Positions 6,034 through 14,576 of a DNA stretch of 33,824 nt are shown one piece after another; position 1 is the first letter of the stretch, and every line of letters begins with the position of its first letter. The notes under the pieces were generated by a model that worked only from the letters and a program-made list of their open reading frames with translations, was not told where the DNA came from and made no database searches. This stretch comes from Candidatus Epulonipiscium sp. (GTDB taxonomy: Bacteria > Bacillota > Clostridia > Lachnospirales > Defluviitaleaceae): the NCBI GenBank assembly GCA_012518815.1, contig JAAYRK010000076.1, positions 1 to 33,824 on the forward strand, read 5' to 3'. Made by a program: the position numbers and the translations under genes.

Positions 6034-6897
6034 CTAGTTCACCTCTGTATCCCCTTTATTAATTGTCTCAAGTAAATATAAGATTCTTTCCAAGTCATTT
6101 TCATTATAATATTCTATTTCTATTTTACCCTTTTTCTTGCCCTTTGTAATTTGGACTTTAGTACCAAGGATATTTTTAATTTTTTCTTCTATTTCTCTAT
6201 AAATAACTTCCTTTTTATTTTTTACTTTTTTCTTTTGTGGCTTATCTAATATTTCATTTACTTTCTTTTCTGTTTCTCTAACACTCATACTATTTTTTAT
6301 AATCTTTTCTACAAGTTCTAATTGAGATTTTTTATCTGGCAACCTTAATATAGCCCGTCCATGTCCTTCTGTAATTTGCTGCTGTATTATTAATTCTTGA
6401 ATGCTTTCATCTAACTGAAGAAGCCTTAAAGTATTTGCAATTGCAGAACGGCTTTTTCCTACTCTTGCCGCCAGTTCTTCTTGTGTAAGCGAAAAATTAT
6501 TAATAAGTGCTTCATAAGCCTTTGCTTCTTCAATTGCATTTAAATCTTCTCTTTGTATGTTTTCTACTAAAGATATTTCCATTACTTCTTTTGTAGTATA
6601 GTCTTGTATTAACACAGGAATTTCTTTTAAACCTGCCATTCTGGCTGCACGCCATCTTCTTTCTCCAGCTACTATTACATAATAATCCTCTTCTTTTTTT
6701 ACAATAAGAGGCTGAATTATACCATGTTCTTTTATTGAGGTTGATAATTCTTCCAATTTATCTTCATCAAATAGTTTTCTTGGCTGTTCTTTATTTGGTT
6801 CAATATCATTTATTGAAACCACTTTGACTTGATTTTCATCAGTTAAGTCTGTTGATATTAATGCAGAAAGTCCCTTCCCTAATCCTCTTTTTGCCAC
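6034..6897 (-). CDS. parB: Chromosome-partitioning protein ParB (Spo0J)
   Basis: A 287-residue CTP-dependent DNA clamp that loads at parS, spreads, and recruits ParA and SMC. The N-terminus KRGLGKGLSALI (3-14) is the ParA-activating motif. The CTP-binding segment is GERRWRAARMAG (78-89) with ENIQRED (112-118). The parS-recognising helix-turn-helix is LTQEELAARVGKSRSAIANT (137-156), with residues R150, T156, Q161 and G178 at the positions that read parS. The C-terminal lysine-rich dimer domain is present. The start is GTG, overlapping the parA stop by one base (TAGTG), so the two are translationally coupled. Two perfect parS sites lie upstream of parA. Confidence 0.97.
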   Translation of the reverse strand: MAKRGLGKGLSALISTDLTDENQVKVVSINDIEPNKEQPRKLFDEDKLEELSTSIKEHGIIQPLIVKKEEDYYVIVAGERRWRAARMAGLKEIPVLIQDYTTKEVMEISLVENIQREDLNAIEEAKAYEALINNFSLTQEELAARVGKSRSAIANTLRLLQLDESIQELIIQQQITEGHGRAILRLPDKKSQLELVEKIIKNSMSVRETEKKVNEILDKPQKKKVKNKKEVIYREIEEKIKNILGTKVQITKGKKKGKIEIEYYNENDLERILYLLETINKGDTEVN

Positions 6898-7664
6898 TAC
6901 GCTTCCTTCCTTTCTAAGATTTCTTCAACCAGTAATCTATAGCTCTCTGTACCTTTTGACTTTTCGTCGTACAACATAATTGGTAAACCATGACTAGGAG
7001 CTTCTCCTAATCTTACGTTTCTTGGAATTAAAGTAGTGTATATTTCTTTTGAAAAATATCTTTTAACTTCCTCAACTACTTGCAAAGATAAGTTTGTCCT
7101 TGCATCATACATTGTAAAGACTATTCCTTCTATGTATAAATCGGGATTGATTTTTTGCTGAACTAATCTAACTGTGTTAATAAGATGTGTTAACCCTTCC
7201 AAGGCATAATACTCACATTGGATAGGCACTAATACAGAATTAGCTGCTGCTAGTGCATTTAAAGTAAGTATATTAACTGCTGGTGGACAGTCTATAATTA
7301 TATAGTCGTATTCATTTTTTATATTTTCAAGACAATTTCTTAGTAAGTATTCCCTCTTACTAATATCTAAAAGTTCTATCTCAGCCCCTGCTAAATCCAT
7401 ATTGGATGGAATTAAATCTAAATTTTTCATTGGGGTAGGCATTTTAACATCTTTCATTGAAACCCCACCAAGAAGCACATCATAAATTGTCCTTTTTAAT
7501 TTGTTCTTGTCTACACCTAATCCACTTGTTGTATTCCCTTGAGGATCTATGTCTACGGCAAGGACTTTAAGCCCTTGCTCTGCTAATCCCGCAGCAACAT
7601 TTACAGTTGTAGTTGTCTTTCCCACGCCACCCTTTTGATTAAATACCGCAATTGTAGTTCCCAA
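6897..7664 (-). CDS. parA: Chromosome-partitioning ATPase ParA (Soj)
   Basis: A 255-residue Walker-type ATPase that binds DNA non-specifically as an ATP dimer and is released by ParB; in Bacillus it also affects DnaA activity. The deviant Walker A motif KGGVGKTTT lies at about 10-18 with both signature lysines; the A' motif VDIDPQGNTTSGLG and B motif YIIIDCPPAVN follow. I prefer the TTG start at 7664, giving MGTTIAVFNQ as in other Soj proteins, because GAGGTGA lies 5 bases upstream; the in-frame GTG at 7673 is inside that ribosome site. It is the first gene of parA-parB-DUF4446-lipid kinase. Confidence 0.96.
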   Translation of the reverse strand: MGTTIAVFNQKGGVGKTTTTVNVAAGLAEQGLKVLAVDIDPQGNTTSGLGVDKNKLKRTIYDVLLGGVSMKDVKMPTPMKNLDLIPSNMDLAGAEIELLDISKREYLLRNCLENIKNEYDYIIIDCPPAVNILTLNALAAANSVLVPIQCEYYALEGLTHLINTVRLVQQKINPDLYIEGIVFTMYDARTNLSLQVVEEVKRYFSKEIYTTLIPRNVRLGEAPSHGLPIMLYDEKSKGTESYRLLVEEILERKEA

Positions 7665-7694
7665 ATCCTTCACCTCTCATGGGTCTTTTTATTT

Positions 7695-7700
7695 ATTATA
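7695..7700 (-). promoter_or_regulatory. Possible -10 element for parA
   Basis: A consensus TATAAT on the minus strand 31 bases upstream of the parA start. No good -35 is seen at the right distance, so the promoter call is tentative. Confidence 0.35.
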
Positions 7701-7759
7701 ACATGTTTTTTATTATATTAAATCCTTAAAAATAAAAGTCTTTTTTAGTATGAAAAAAA

Positions 7760-7775
7760 TGTTTCACGTGAAACA
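7760..7775. promoter_or_regulatory. parS site 1
   Basis: A perfect 16-base palindrome TGTTTCACGTGAAACA, identical to the Bacillus subtilis parS consensus. It is the loading site for ParB, encoded 0.9 kb away. Confidence 0.97.
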
Positions 7776-7806
7776 AAAATAACTTTAAAGTACTTATTTA
7801 AATATA

Positions 7807-7822
7807 TGTTTCACGTGAAACA
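7807..7822. promoter_or_regulatory. parS site 2
   Basis: A second perfect parS palindrome TGTTTCACGTGAAACA, centred 47 bases from the first. Both lie in the gap between parA and the second lipid kinase gene. Confidence 0.97.
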
Positions 7823-7846
7823 AAAATTATAATTTACTAAGATTTA

Positions 7847-7880
7847 TAAAAAAAATCCAAGTATTAAAAATAGCTTGGAT
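7847..7880 (-). terminator. Intrinsic terminator of the second lipid kinase gene
   Basis: On the minus strand ATCCAAGCTATT pairs with AATACTTGGAT (one bulge, 3-base loop), followed by a long U-run. It sits just past the lipid kinase stop codon and insulates it from parA. Confidence 0.85.
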
Positions 7881-7888
7881 TATATAAA

Positions 7889-8785
7889 TTATATATTACT
7901 AAAAACTTTAAGCCCTTTTTTAATCACTTCTATATCAAGGGGCAAATCAGGACCCTTTTCTCCATCAACATCAGATTCAAAAAATCTTCTATCATCTTCT
8001 AAACAAGCTATCTTAAATTTTTTATCACGGATAAATAAAATATTTGGATCATCTAAATGCTCACCTTTTAAAATTTTTAAAAATAATATAGCCAACTCAT
8101 GGAAAGGCCTTGCCTTAACTCCTATAAAATCGAATAAACCATCCTCAACCGATGCTTCCCTGGATAATCGCTCAAATCCTCCTGCACTATTACCATTTAA
8201 GACTAAAAACAAGTAAAACATATCTTCAATTGTAGAATTAGAAGTTTCTATTTTAAGCCTGATTGGTTTAAAGTTTGGAAGTTGTTCTATCCCCTTAATA
8301 TAATAAGCCATTTTCCCTAAAGTATTTTTTATATTAAGATCAACACTTTGAGATACAGTAGTAAAAAGACCGCCACTACAAACATTAATAAAATACTTAT
8401 CATTAACTTTTCCTATATCAACTCTTCTAATATTATTTCTTAAAATAACATCGCAACAGTCAGCAACCGATTTAGGTAAATTAAGATGATGCCCAAAATC
8501 ATTAGCAGTACCTACAGGAAATATAGCTAAAGGCAAATCTAGTTTTTTTTCCATCATTCCATTTACTATCTCATTAACAGTACCATCTCCACCAGCAACT
8601 GCTAAAATAGAATAGTCCTTAGCTGAAATCATTTTTACTGTATCATAAATGTCACCTTTTTGTTCACTTCTAAATATACTTACATCATAGCCTGCCTTTT
8701 GAAACTTATAAATAAAAGTATCAAGTTGTTGCGGAAATTTCCTATCCCCTGAAACAGGATTATAAAATAACTTAATTCTTTTCAA
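7889..8785 (-). CDS. Second YegS-type lipid kinase
   Basis: A 298-residue member of the diacylglycerol/sphingolipid kinase fold. It has YNPVSGDRKF at the N-terminus, the nucleotide-site motif GGDGTVNEIVNG and PVGTANDFGHHL, where the usual GTGNDFAR is altered to GTANDFG; substrate could therefore differ from the paralogue at 4649-5521. The C-terminal beta domain has LNGNSAGGFERLSREASVEDG. The start is TTG at 8785, supported by GGGAGGAG 7 bases upstream. It follows argS by 12 bases, so it is probably the second gene of an argS transcript, and it ends at its own terminator before the parS sites. Confidence 0.9.
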   Translation of the reverse strand: MKRIKLFYNPVSGDRKFPQQLDTFIYKFQKAGYDVSIFRSEQKGDIYDTVKMISAKDYSILAVAGGDGTVNEIVNGMMEKKLDLPLAIFPVGTANDFGHHLNLPKSVADCCDVILRNNIRRVDIGKVNDKYFINVCSGGLFTTVSQSVDLNIKNTLGKMAYYIKGIEQLPNFKPIRLKIETSNSTIEDMFYLFLVLNGNSAGGFERLSREASVEDGLFDFIGVKARPFHELAILFLKILKGEHLDDPNILFIRDKKFKIACLEDDRRFFESDVDGEKGPDLPLDIEVIKKGLKVFSNI

Positions 8786-8797
8786 TATAACTCCTCC

Positions 8798-10498
8798 CTA
8801 CATTTTTTCTAGAGCAGTTATGCCTAAAAGATACAAGCCTGATTTAAGTACAGTTTTTACAGAATAAACAAGAGCCAATCTTGAGTCTTTTAATTTTTTA
8901 TCTTCAACTAGTATAGGATTGTCATGGTAAAACTTATTAAATGCTTGTGATAAATCTACAATATGTCGGGCAATAAATGATGGTTCTAATTTGTTAGCTG
9001 CTTCTAAAATTTTATCTGGGTATTGTCCAATAAGTTTAATTACTTCAACAGATGAAGAATCAGTTAACAGTGAATAATCTATGTCTAATTCATCAATATC
9101 TGTATCAGCCTTTCTTAATACACTTGAGGCTCTTGCATGTGTATATTGAACATAGGGACCTGTTTCACCATCAAAATTTAAAACCTTATCCCAAGAGAAA
9201 ACCACATCTTTAATTCTATTATTTATTAAATCATTAAAGATAACGGCACCTATTCCTACTTTTTCAGCAACTAATTCTTTATCTTCTAAATCAGGATTTT
9301 TTTCATCAATTATTTCTTGTGTTTTTGTTATTGCTTCATTTAACAACTCTTCTAATAAGACAACATTTCCTTCTCTAGTTGAAAGCTTACCAGTTTCCAT
9401 ACTAACCATTCCAAAAGGAACATGTACTAATTTATCGTGCCAATCATAGCCCATTCTTTTTATTACTTCAAACCATTGGGCAAAGTGAAGGTTTTGAGCT
9501 AGAGCAGTAATGTAAATACACTTTTCGAAGTCATATGTGTTTTTTCTATAGATAGCTGCTGTAATATCCCTAGTAGCATACAAACTGCTGCCATCTTTTT
9601 TAGTAATTAAGCAAGGAGGCATATTTACATCTTCTAAATCAACTATTTTTGCTCCTTCACTTTCTTTCAGAAGTTTTTTCTCGTCTAATTCTTTTATTAC
9701 TGCATCCATTTTATCATTATAAAAACTTTCACCTGCATAGGAATCAAAAGATATGTCTAAAAGCTTATAAACTCTATTAAATTCTTTTAAACTTATATCC
9801 TTAAACCAATTCCAAAGAGATAAGGCCTCTTCATCTCCAGCTTCCATTTTTGCAAACCATTCTCTAGCTTCGTCTTCTAAAGATGGATCCTGTTTTGCTT
9901 CATTATGAAAACGAACATATATCTCCATTAGTTCTTTTATTCCATTTTGCTCAATAGCCTCTTTACTTCCCCATTTTTTATAAGCAACAATTAATTTTCC
10001 AAATTGGGTACCCCAATCACCTAAATGATTAATACCAATTGAATTGTAACCTAAAGCTTTAAAAATCCTGTATAAGCTTCCGCCAATTACTGTAGATCTT
10101 AAATGGCCAACATGAAATGGCTTTGCAATATTTGGTGATGAGTAATCGATTACTACGTTTTTACCTTTTCCAATATCTGATTTACCATAGGATTCTTTAG
10201 ACTTTAATAGCTCAGATAAAATAGATGATGCAAATACTGATTTATTTATAAAAAAGTTAATATAACCAGAAACACTTTTAATTTCATCTATAAAGTCAGG
10301 CTTGTTAATGTTAGCTACTGCTTCTTCTGCAATTTGAACAGGAGACTTTCTAAATACTTTCGCTAAACGAAAACAAGGGAAAGCATAATCACCCATATCA
10401 GGATTAGGAGGTATCTCTATCATAGATATTATTTCATCTAATTCTATATTACTAAGACTTTGAGAAATTACTTTTGCTATTTCTAATTTAAAATCCAT
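8798..10498 (-). CDS. argS: Arginyl-tRNA synthetase
   Basis: A 566-residue class I synthetase that charges tRNA-Arg with arginine in the cytosol. The arginyl N-terminal domain (about 1-90) is followed by the Rossmann fold with the HIGH-type motif FHVGHLRST and the KMSK-equivalent KLSTREGN, which marks ArgRS. The DALR anticodon-binding domain, with TGPYVQYTHARASSVLRKA before it, ends at ALEKM. Length is typical. The ATG at 10498 is chosen because AAGGGAAG lies 7 bases upstream; an earlier ATG (10516) precedes that site. A promoter at 10572-10600 and a terminator-like hairpin at 10532-10554 lie in the leader, which suggests attenuation. Confidence 0.97.
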   Translation of the reverse strand: MDFKLEIAKVISQSLSNIELDEIISMIEIPPNPDMGDYAFPCFRLAKVFRKSPVQIAEEAVANINKPDFIDEIKSVSGYINFFINKSVFASSILSELLKSKESYGKSDIGKGKNVVIDYSSPNIAKPFHVGHLRSTVIGGSLYRIFKALGYNSIGINHLGDWGTQFGKLIVAYKKWGSKEAIEQNGIKELMEIYVRFHNEAKQDPSLEDEAREWFAKMEAGDEEALSLWNWFKDISLKEFNRVYKLLDISFDSYAGESFYNDKMDAVIKELDEKKLLKESEGAKIVDLEDVNMPPCLITKKDGSSLYATRDITAAIYRKNTYDFEKCIYITALAQNLHFAQWFEVIKRMGYDWHDKLVHVPFGMVSMETGKLSTREGNVVLLEELLNEAITKTQEIIDEKNPDLEDKELVAEKVGIGAVIFNDLINNRIKDVVFSWDKVLNFDGETGPYVQYTHARASSVLRKADTDIDELDIDYSLLTDSSSVEVIKLIGQYPDKILEAANKLEPSFIARHIVDLSQAFNKFYHDNPILVEDKKLKDSRLALVYSVKTVLKSGLYLLGITALEKM

Positions 10499-10526
10499 TA
10501 TATTTCTTCCCTTCATGTATTAATAC

Positions 10527-10554
10527 TAAAAACTCTCGTCAAAAAGACGAGAGT
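10527..10554 (-). terminator. Terminator-like hairpin between degU and argS
   Basis: A perfect 9-bp GC-containing stem (10532-10540 with 10546-10554), 5-base loop, then UUUUUA on the minus strand. It could end the degS-degU transcript, but a good promoter lies between degU and the hairpin, so it may also act within the argS leader. Confidence 0.8.
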
Positions 10555-10571
10555 AATTATTTCATATTATA

Positions 10572-10600
10572 ATTGTAGCCATATATATTAAAAAAATCAA
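10572..10600 (-). promoter_or_regulatory. Probable argS promoter
   Basis: Minus strand TTGATT (10595-10600), a 17-base spacer, and TACAAT (10572-10577). It places the transcript start about 10-15 bases before the hairpin at 10532-10554. Confidence 0.6.
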
Positions 10601-10642
10601 GGTAAACGAAATATTTTTCATTCAATAGAATTAAAGAATAAA

Positions 10643-11305
10643 CTAATTAATATTAACTATATTTTCTCTAATAGCAAAAACAGCAGCTTGTGTCCTGTCA
10701 CAGACATTAATTTTCTTAAATATATTAGATACATGATTTTTTACTGTCTTTTCACTTATGCATAATTTCTGTGCTATTTCCTTGTTTAACATTCCCTCAG
10801 TAATAAGTTGTAAAACTTCTATTTCTCTTTTTGTTAAATGATTTTTATTATTTTCTTCCCCATCAAAATCACCATGAATACTATTTACCCTTTTTACTAG
10901 CTGTGCAGCCATATTAGGTTGAATATAAGACTTACCATCAGAAACAGATCTTATGGCATTAATAAGTACTTCTGACTCAGAATCTTTTAATATATATCCA
11001 TCAACTCCAATTTCAACTGTTTCAAATAAATATTCAACTTCATTATGAATTGTTAACATAATAATTTTTGAACTACAATCATTCGTTTTTAATCTTTTTG
11101 CAGCTTCTATACCATTAAGGACAGGCATATTGATATCCATTAAAATGATGTCTGGATTTTTATCGTAAGCTTTCTCAATAACTTCCAAACCATTCGCTGC
11201 TTGATCAACAACCTTTATCCATTCCTCTAATTCGATCAATTGTTTCAAACCTTCTCTTACCATAGAATGATCATCAGCAATAATAACACTAACTATATCC
11301 TTCAT
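10643..11305 (-). CDS. degU: DegU-type (NarL/LuxR family) response regulator
   Basis: A 220-residue two-component regulator. The receiver domain (about 1-125) has the acidic pair ADDH (10-13), the phosphoacceptor D57 in LMDINMP and the conserved lysine in YILKDSE. The C-terminal LuxR-type helix-turn-helix is LTKREIEVLQLITEGMLNKE, then IAQKLCISEKTVKNHVSNIF. The ATG at 11305 has a perfect AAAGGAGG 6 bases upstream; the longer reading from 11338 has none. It lies 67 bases downstream of the sensor kinase gene, its evident partner. In Bacillus DegSU controls exoenzymes, motility and biofilm; here the regulon is unknown. Confidence 0.92.
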   Translation of the reverse strand: MKDIVSVIIADDHSMVREGLKQLIELEEWIKVVDQAANGLEVIEKAYDKNPDIILMDINMPVLNGIEAAKRLKTNDCSSKIIMLTIHNEVEYLFETVEIGVDGYILKDSESEVLINAIRSVSDGKSYIQPNMAAQLVKRVNSIHGDFDGEENNKNHLTKREIEVLQLITEGMLNKEIAQKLCISEKTVKNHVSNIFKKINVCDRTQAAVFAIRENIVNIN

Positions 11306-11372
11306 TTTTACCTCCTTTGTAATACCAGTACAAAACAACTAAAAGTCCTACTGTGTTCAAGCTAAAACTAAA

Positions 11373-12518
11373 TTAATAAGGTATTTTAAAGTAAAAACGA
11401 GTTCCTTTCTTAGGTTCAGATTGAATTACAAATTTGCCATCCAATAACTCTGTCCTTTCTCTCATGCTACAAATACCAAAACCACATTCTTCCCCTTCAT
11501 GTTTTTGCTTTTCTAAGTTAGAAATATCAAACCCCTCCCCATTGTCACTTACAAGAAGTTCAATAGAGTCTTGTAAAAATGACAACTTTATTTTTGCCTC
11601 GGTTGCATTTGAATGTTTTAAAATATTGTTAAGAGCCTCTTGAGTTAATCTATAAATTGTTAATTTGATAACACTTGATAGGTCCGAATAATTTCCACAA
11701 GAACTAAATTTTATAATAATATTGTTCTCTTCCATTATTTTAGAAATATAGCGTTTAAGTGTAGGTACAATACCTAAATCATCTATAGACATGGGCCTTA
11801 AATCATATATAATTCCTCTTAATTCCTGAATACCATTCCTAATTAATTCTTTTAACTTGTCTAACTCTTTTTTGGCCTTATCTAAGTCACTATCAAGAAG
11901 TTTAATACAATACTCAGTCTTTAAAATTAAATTAGACATAAATTGAGCAGGACCATCATGAATTTCACGGGCAACTCGTCGCCTTTCTTCTTCTTGTGCA
12001 AGTAATATTTTTACTCCTAAATTTCTTTTTTCCTTTATATCACCTATTTGATGAGAAAGTACCTTAAGATCACCTGTTAAAAGTTTCATTGCAACGGATA
12101 CATTATTTATTAAATTATTAGCCTTATCAACTATTTCTTTTAAAGCTTTTACTCTAACTTCTAAATCATTTCTTTGATTTATTAAATTTCTTTCTCTTTC
12201 TCTTTCAACTGCCAAATCAATCATAATCTGGTCCGTCATATCATAAATATCTTTCATATCTTTTTCTGTAGATTTATCAAAATTTTTATTAGTCTGCATC
12301 AAATCAAATTTACTTTTTGCTAATTGCTTTTCATAACTTTCGACCAAACGCATAGAAGACCTAATTTTCTTTTTTAAGTCGTTCAATTCTTTTTTTAACC
12401 TTTTATATTCTTTTTGAGCATTTTCATAAATGTCATACATTTCACTTTTACTTTTTTCAATGCTTTCAATAGTTCTATTTAAAATTTTATCTAATTTATC
12501 CATATTTGTGTTTTTCAT
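11373..12518 (-). CDS. degS: DegS-type soluble sensor histidine kinase
   Basis: A 381-residue kinase without transmembrane segments, hence cytosolic like Bacillus DegS. The N-terminal half (to about 170) is a long helical coiled-coil sensor domain. The HisKA_3 motif EERRRVAREIHDGPAQFM carries the phosphoacceptor His187, followed by YDLRPMSIDDLG, typical of DegS. The C-terminal HATPase domain has the N box EALNNILKHSNA and G boxes DNGEGFD and GFGICSMRERTELL. The start at 12518 aligns with DegS (MKNTNMDKLD) and has GGGATGG upstream, though an in-frame ATG at 12530 is possible. It should phosphorylate the adjacent DegU-type regulator. Confidence 0.92.
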   Translation of the reverse strand: MKNTNMDKLDKILNRTIESIEKSKSEMYDIYENAQKEYKRLKKELNDLKKKIRSSMRLVESYEKQLAKSKFDLMQTNKNFDKSTEKDMKDIYDMTDQIMIDLAVERERERNLINQRNDLEVRVKALKEIVDKANNLINNVSVAMKLLTGDLKVLSHQIGDIKEKRNLGVKILLAQEEERRRVAREIHDGPAQFMSNLILKTEYCIKLLDSDLDKAKKELDKLKELIRNGIQELRGIIYDLRPMSIDDLGIVPTLKRYISKIMEENNIIIKFSSCGNYSDLSSVIKLTIYRLTQEALNNILKHSNATEAKIKLSFLQDSIELLVSDNGEGFDISNLEKQKHEGEECGFGICSMRERTELLDGKFVIQSEPKKGTRFYFKIPY

Positions 12519-12711
12519 GCTTATCGCCATCCCATTTTTCTTAACAAAATTGTTATTTGGCTAACAATAGATTCTTTTTTGTATATTATTTCGATTAAAT
12601 AGTATGAAAATCCTCTTTTTTTAACATTTTTTTTATCAATGGATAAAAAAAATTAAACTTCATATCCTATATTATTAAATATTAACGATGAAATAACGTA
12701 TGGTGAATAAT

Positions 12712-12879
12712 ATGTATCTAATTATTTTTTCAATTTTATTTTTTTTAAGTGCCTTTAATATATATAAAAAACAGCCTAAATGTTTAATTTCTTTTGTATT
12801 TTGTCTTTTCTTATTAATTATGGGGATACTTTATATACTAAGTTTTATATTTACAAATTATATAAAGCAATTATTATAA
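12712..12879 (+). CDS. Small two-helix membrane protein (55 aa)
   Basis: A 55-residue reading frame whose protein is almost entirely hydrophobic, with two predicted transmembrane helices (about 2-16 and 24-47) joined by a basic turn, YKKQPK. A modest ribosome site GGTGA lies 5 bases upstream of this ATG; an in-frame ATG at 12700 has none. It ends 34 bases before the large membrane protein gene and points the same way, so the two are probably cotranscribed. I do not recognise a family. The open frame and position support it, but the DNA is so AT-rich that a chance hydrophobic frame is possible. Confidence 0.45.
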   Translation: MYLIIFSILFFLSAFNIYKKQPKCLISFVFCLFLLIMGILYILSFIFTNYIKQLL

Positions 12880-12913
12880 AGTATACAATTTTTAAATATA
12901 ATAGGTGAATTTT

Positions 12914-14509
12914 ATGAAAAAGATATTAACCTTTACTAGTTTTTTAATAATAGTAATAATAACAATCAACCATTATCAATATAAAAAAAACAAAGATATC
13001 CCTTTATATAATGGTTATTTAAAAATAAACGAAAACATTTTAATAATTGAACTTGAAGATACAAACTATAAAATAAAAGATAAAGGAATATATAGCCTTA
13101 TTCATATTTATCCTAGGAAAACTATAAAGGATTTATATTTTGATCTTAAAAAAAATAATGATGTGACCATAATGAATCCTAAAGATTTTATAAAACAAGA
13201 ATCTAAGCCAATTAGTCCTATAATACTATTAGAAAAGGTAAAAATCAATGAACTAGAAAGAATAAAAAATCTTAAAAAAACTAACACAAGTATAATTGTT
13301 CTATCTTTAAATAAGCAAGTTAACATAATGTTTATTGAATCTGATATAAATAGCTTAATACATAGCAGCACTACAAAGAGAAAAGGATTTGTTAAATATA
13401 CGGATTTAATCAATATAATTAATGAGAGGTTAGTTTTTGATTATTTTTCTATTCAGTATATTGATGATCCTTATGACAAATTACAAGCCATTTATAAAAA
13501 ATATATTTTATTATGCTATAGTCGTTATATTATATTAATATTTATATTTTTACAGTTTATTTTATTTTTGTTATCTAAGAAAAATAAGATTTTATTTCAA
13601 TATTATATTTTTCTTCCTCAGCTTTTATCTTCTATTTTAGGATTAACTCTATTTAACAATTTAAATGGGATAAATAAAAGTATTATAATAATAATTACTT
13701 CTTTAATAATTGGTGCTACATTATATTATAAAAATTTTGATTACCAATATTCAATGATAATTATTTTATATTCTAATTTATTATTTCTATTATACTATAC
13801 ATTTTTTAAAATATTTTTATATCAAAGTCCTATAGGATTTAATAACATTTTTAATGGAAATAGATTTTATGGCTTAAATAACGATCTGATTGGAATATTT
13901 ATTGGATCAGTTCTTGGAATTACTTATATTAGTGATATTAATAAAAAAAACAAACCTTTAGCTTTGTTAATAAGTATGCTTGTTATTTTTATAATTTGTT
14001 TTTCTCCTTTATATGGTGCTAATATAGGCGGGATGCTAAATTGTTTATTATCTATTATTATTCTATCAATTTTTTTGGAATCCTCTAATTATAAACGAAT
14101 TATTTATATATTGTTTTCTTTAATTATTTTTATTATCCTTCAGAAATTTTTTATTAGCTATGACAGTCAGCAAAAGTTATCCACTCATTTAGCTTCATTT
14201 GTAACATTAATAAAAAATAATGAATTTTTAATCGCCCTACAGATTATTTATACTAAAATAAATCAAGTTATTTTATTTTTAATTATTCCTCCTTTAAATA
14301 TTTTTTTATTCTTAGAGCTTTTAATAATATTTAAAGATAAAAATATAAAAGGCTATGATAAATTATGGAGGAATGTTTTTTTCTTTATTTCTTTATCTAT
14401 AATTTTATTAAATGATTCAGGACTACTTTCTGCAATTATTATGCTCTTTTATTTTGTTTGTCCTTATATCATAAAAAACAATATATTTTTAACCATTAAA
14501 AATAATTAA
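12914..14509 (+). CDS. Polytopic membrane protein with a shortened phosphatase-like N-terminal domain
   Basis: A 531-residue protein: an N-terminal membrane anchor (about 3-18), an extracytoplasmic domain (about 25-190), then about ten transmembrane helices. The polytopic part has three polar motifs: GNRFYGLNND (315-324), SPLYGANIGG (364-373) and NDSG (500-503). I recall this combination from larger bacterial proteins that carry an alkaline-phosphatase-like domain in front, whose end reads like SSSTRRPG...DLAPTIL; SSTTKRKGFVKYTDLINII here looks like its degenerate remnant. Function is unknown. Start at 12914: AGGTGA 6 bases upstream; a GTG nine bases earlier overlaps that site. The DNA is markedly AT-rich. 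Confidence 0.8.
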   Translation: MKKILTFTSFLIIVIITINHYQYKKNKDIPLYNGYLKINENILIIELEDTNYKIKDKGIYSLIHIYPRKTIKDLYFDLKKNNDVTIMNPKDFIKQESKPISPIILLEKVKINELERIKNLKKTNTSIIVLSLNKQVNIMFIESDINSLIHSSTTKRKGFVKYTDLINIINERLVFDYFSIQYIDDPYDKLQAIYKKYILLCYSRYIILIFIFLQFILFLLSKKNKILFQYYIFLPQLLSSILGLTLFNNLNGINKSIIIIITSLIIGATLYYKNFDYQYSMIIILYSNLLFLLYYTFFKIFLYQSPIGFNNIFNGNRFYGLNNDLIGIFIGSVLGITYISDINKKNKPLALLISMLVIFIICFSPLYGANIGGMLNCLLSIIILSIFLESSNYKRIIYILFSLIIFIILQKFFISYDSQQKLSTHLASFVTLIKNNEFLIALQIIYTKINQVILFLIIPPLNIFLFLELLIIFKDKNIKGYDKLWRNVFFFISLSIILLNDSGLLSAIIMLFYFVCPYIIKNNIFLTIKNN

Positions 14510-14576
14510 GAGTTTTCCTTTTCATTTTTCATAATTTAAGCGATAATATAATAAAAGGAGTGAAAGGAGCATCTTA

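Noticed and set aside
7875-8216. Rightward 113-aa open frame
   Set aside because: Antisense within the second lipid kinase gene and its terminator.
11434-11643. Rightward 69-aa open frame
   Set aside because: Antisense of the degS ATPase domain.
13108-13413. Leftward 101-aa hydrophobic open frame
   Set aside because: Antisense inside the polytopic membrane protein gene; AT-rich DNA gives long chance frames on both strands.
14178-14186. TTATCCACT, a DnaA-box-like match inside the polytopic membrane gene
   Set aside because: A single one-mismatch box far from oriC in AT-rich DNA is expected by chance.
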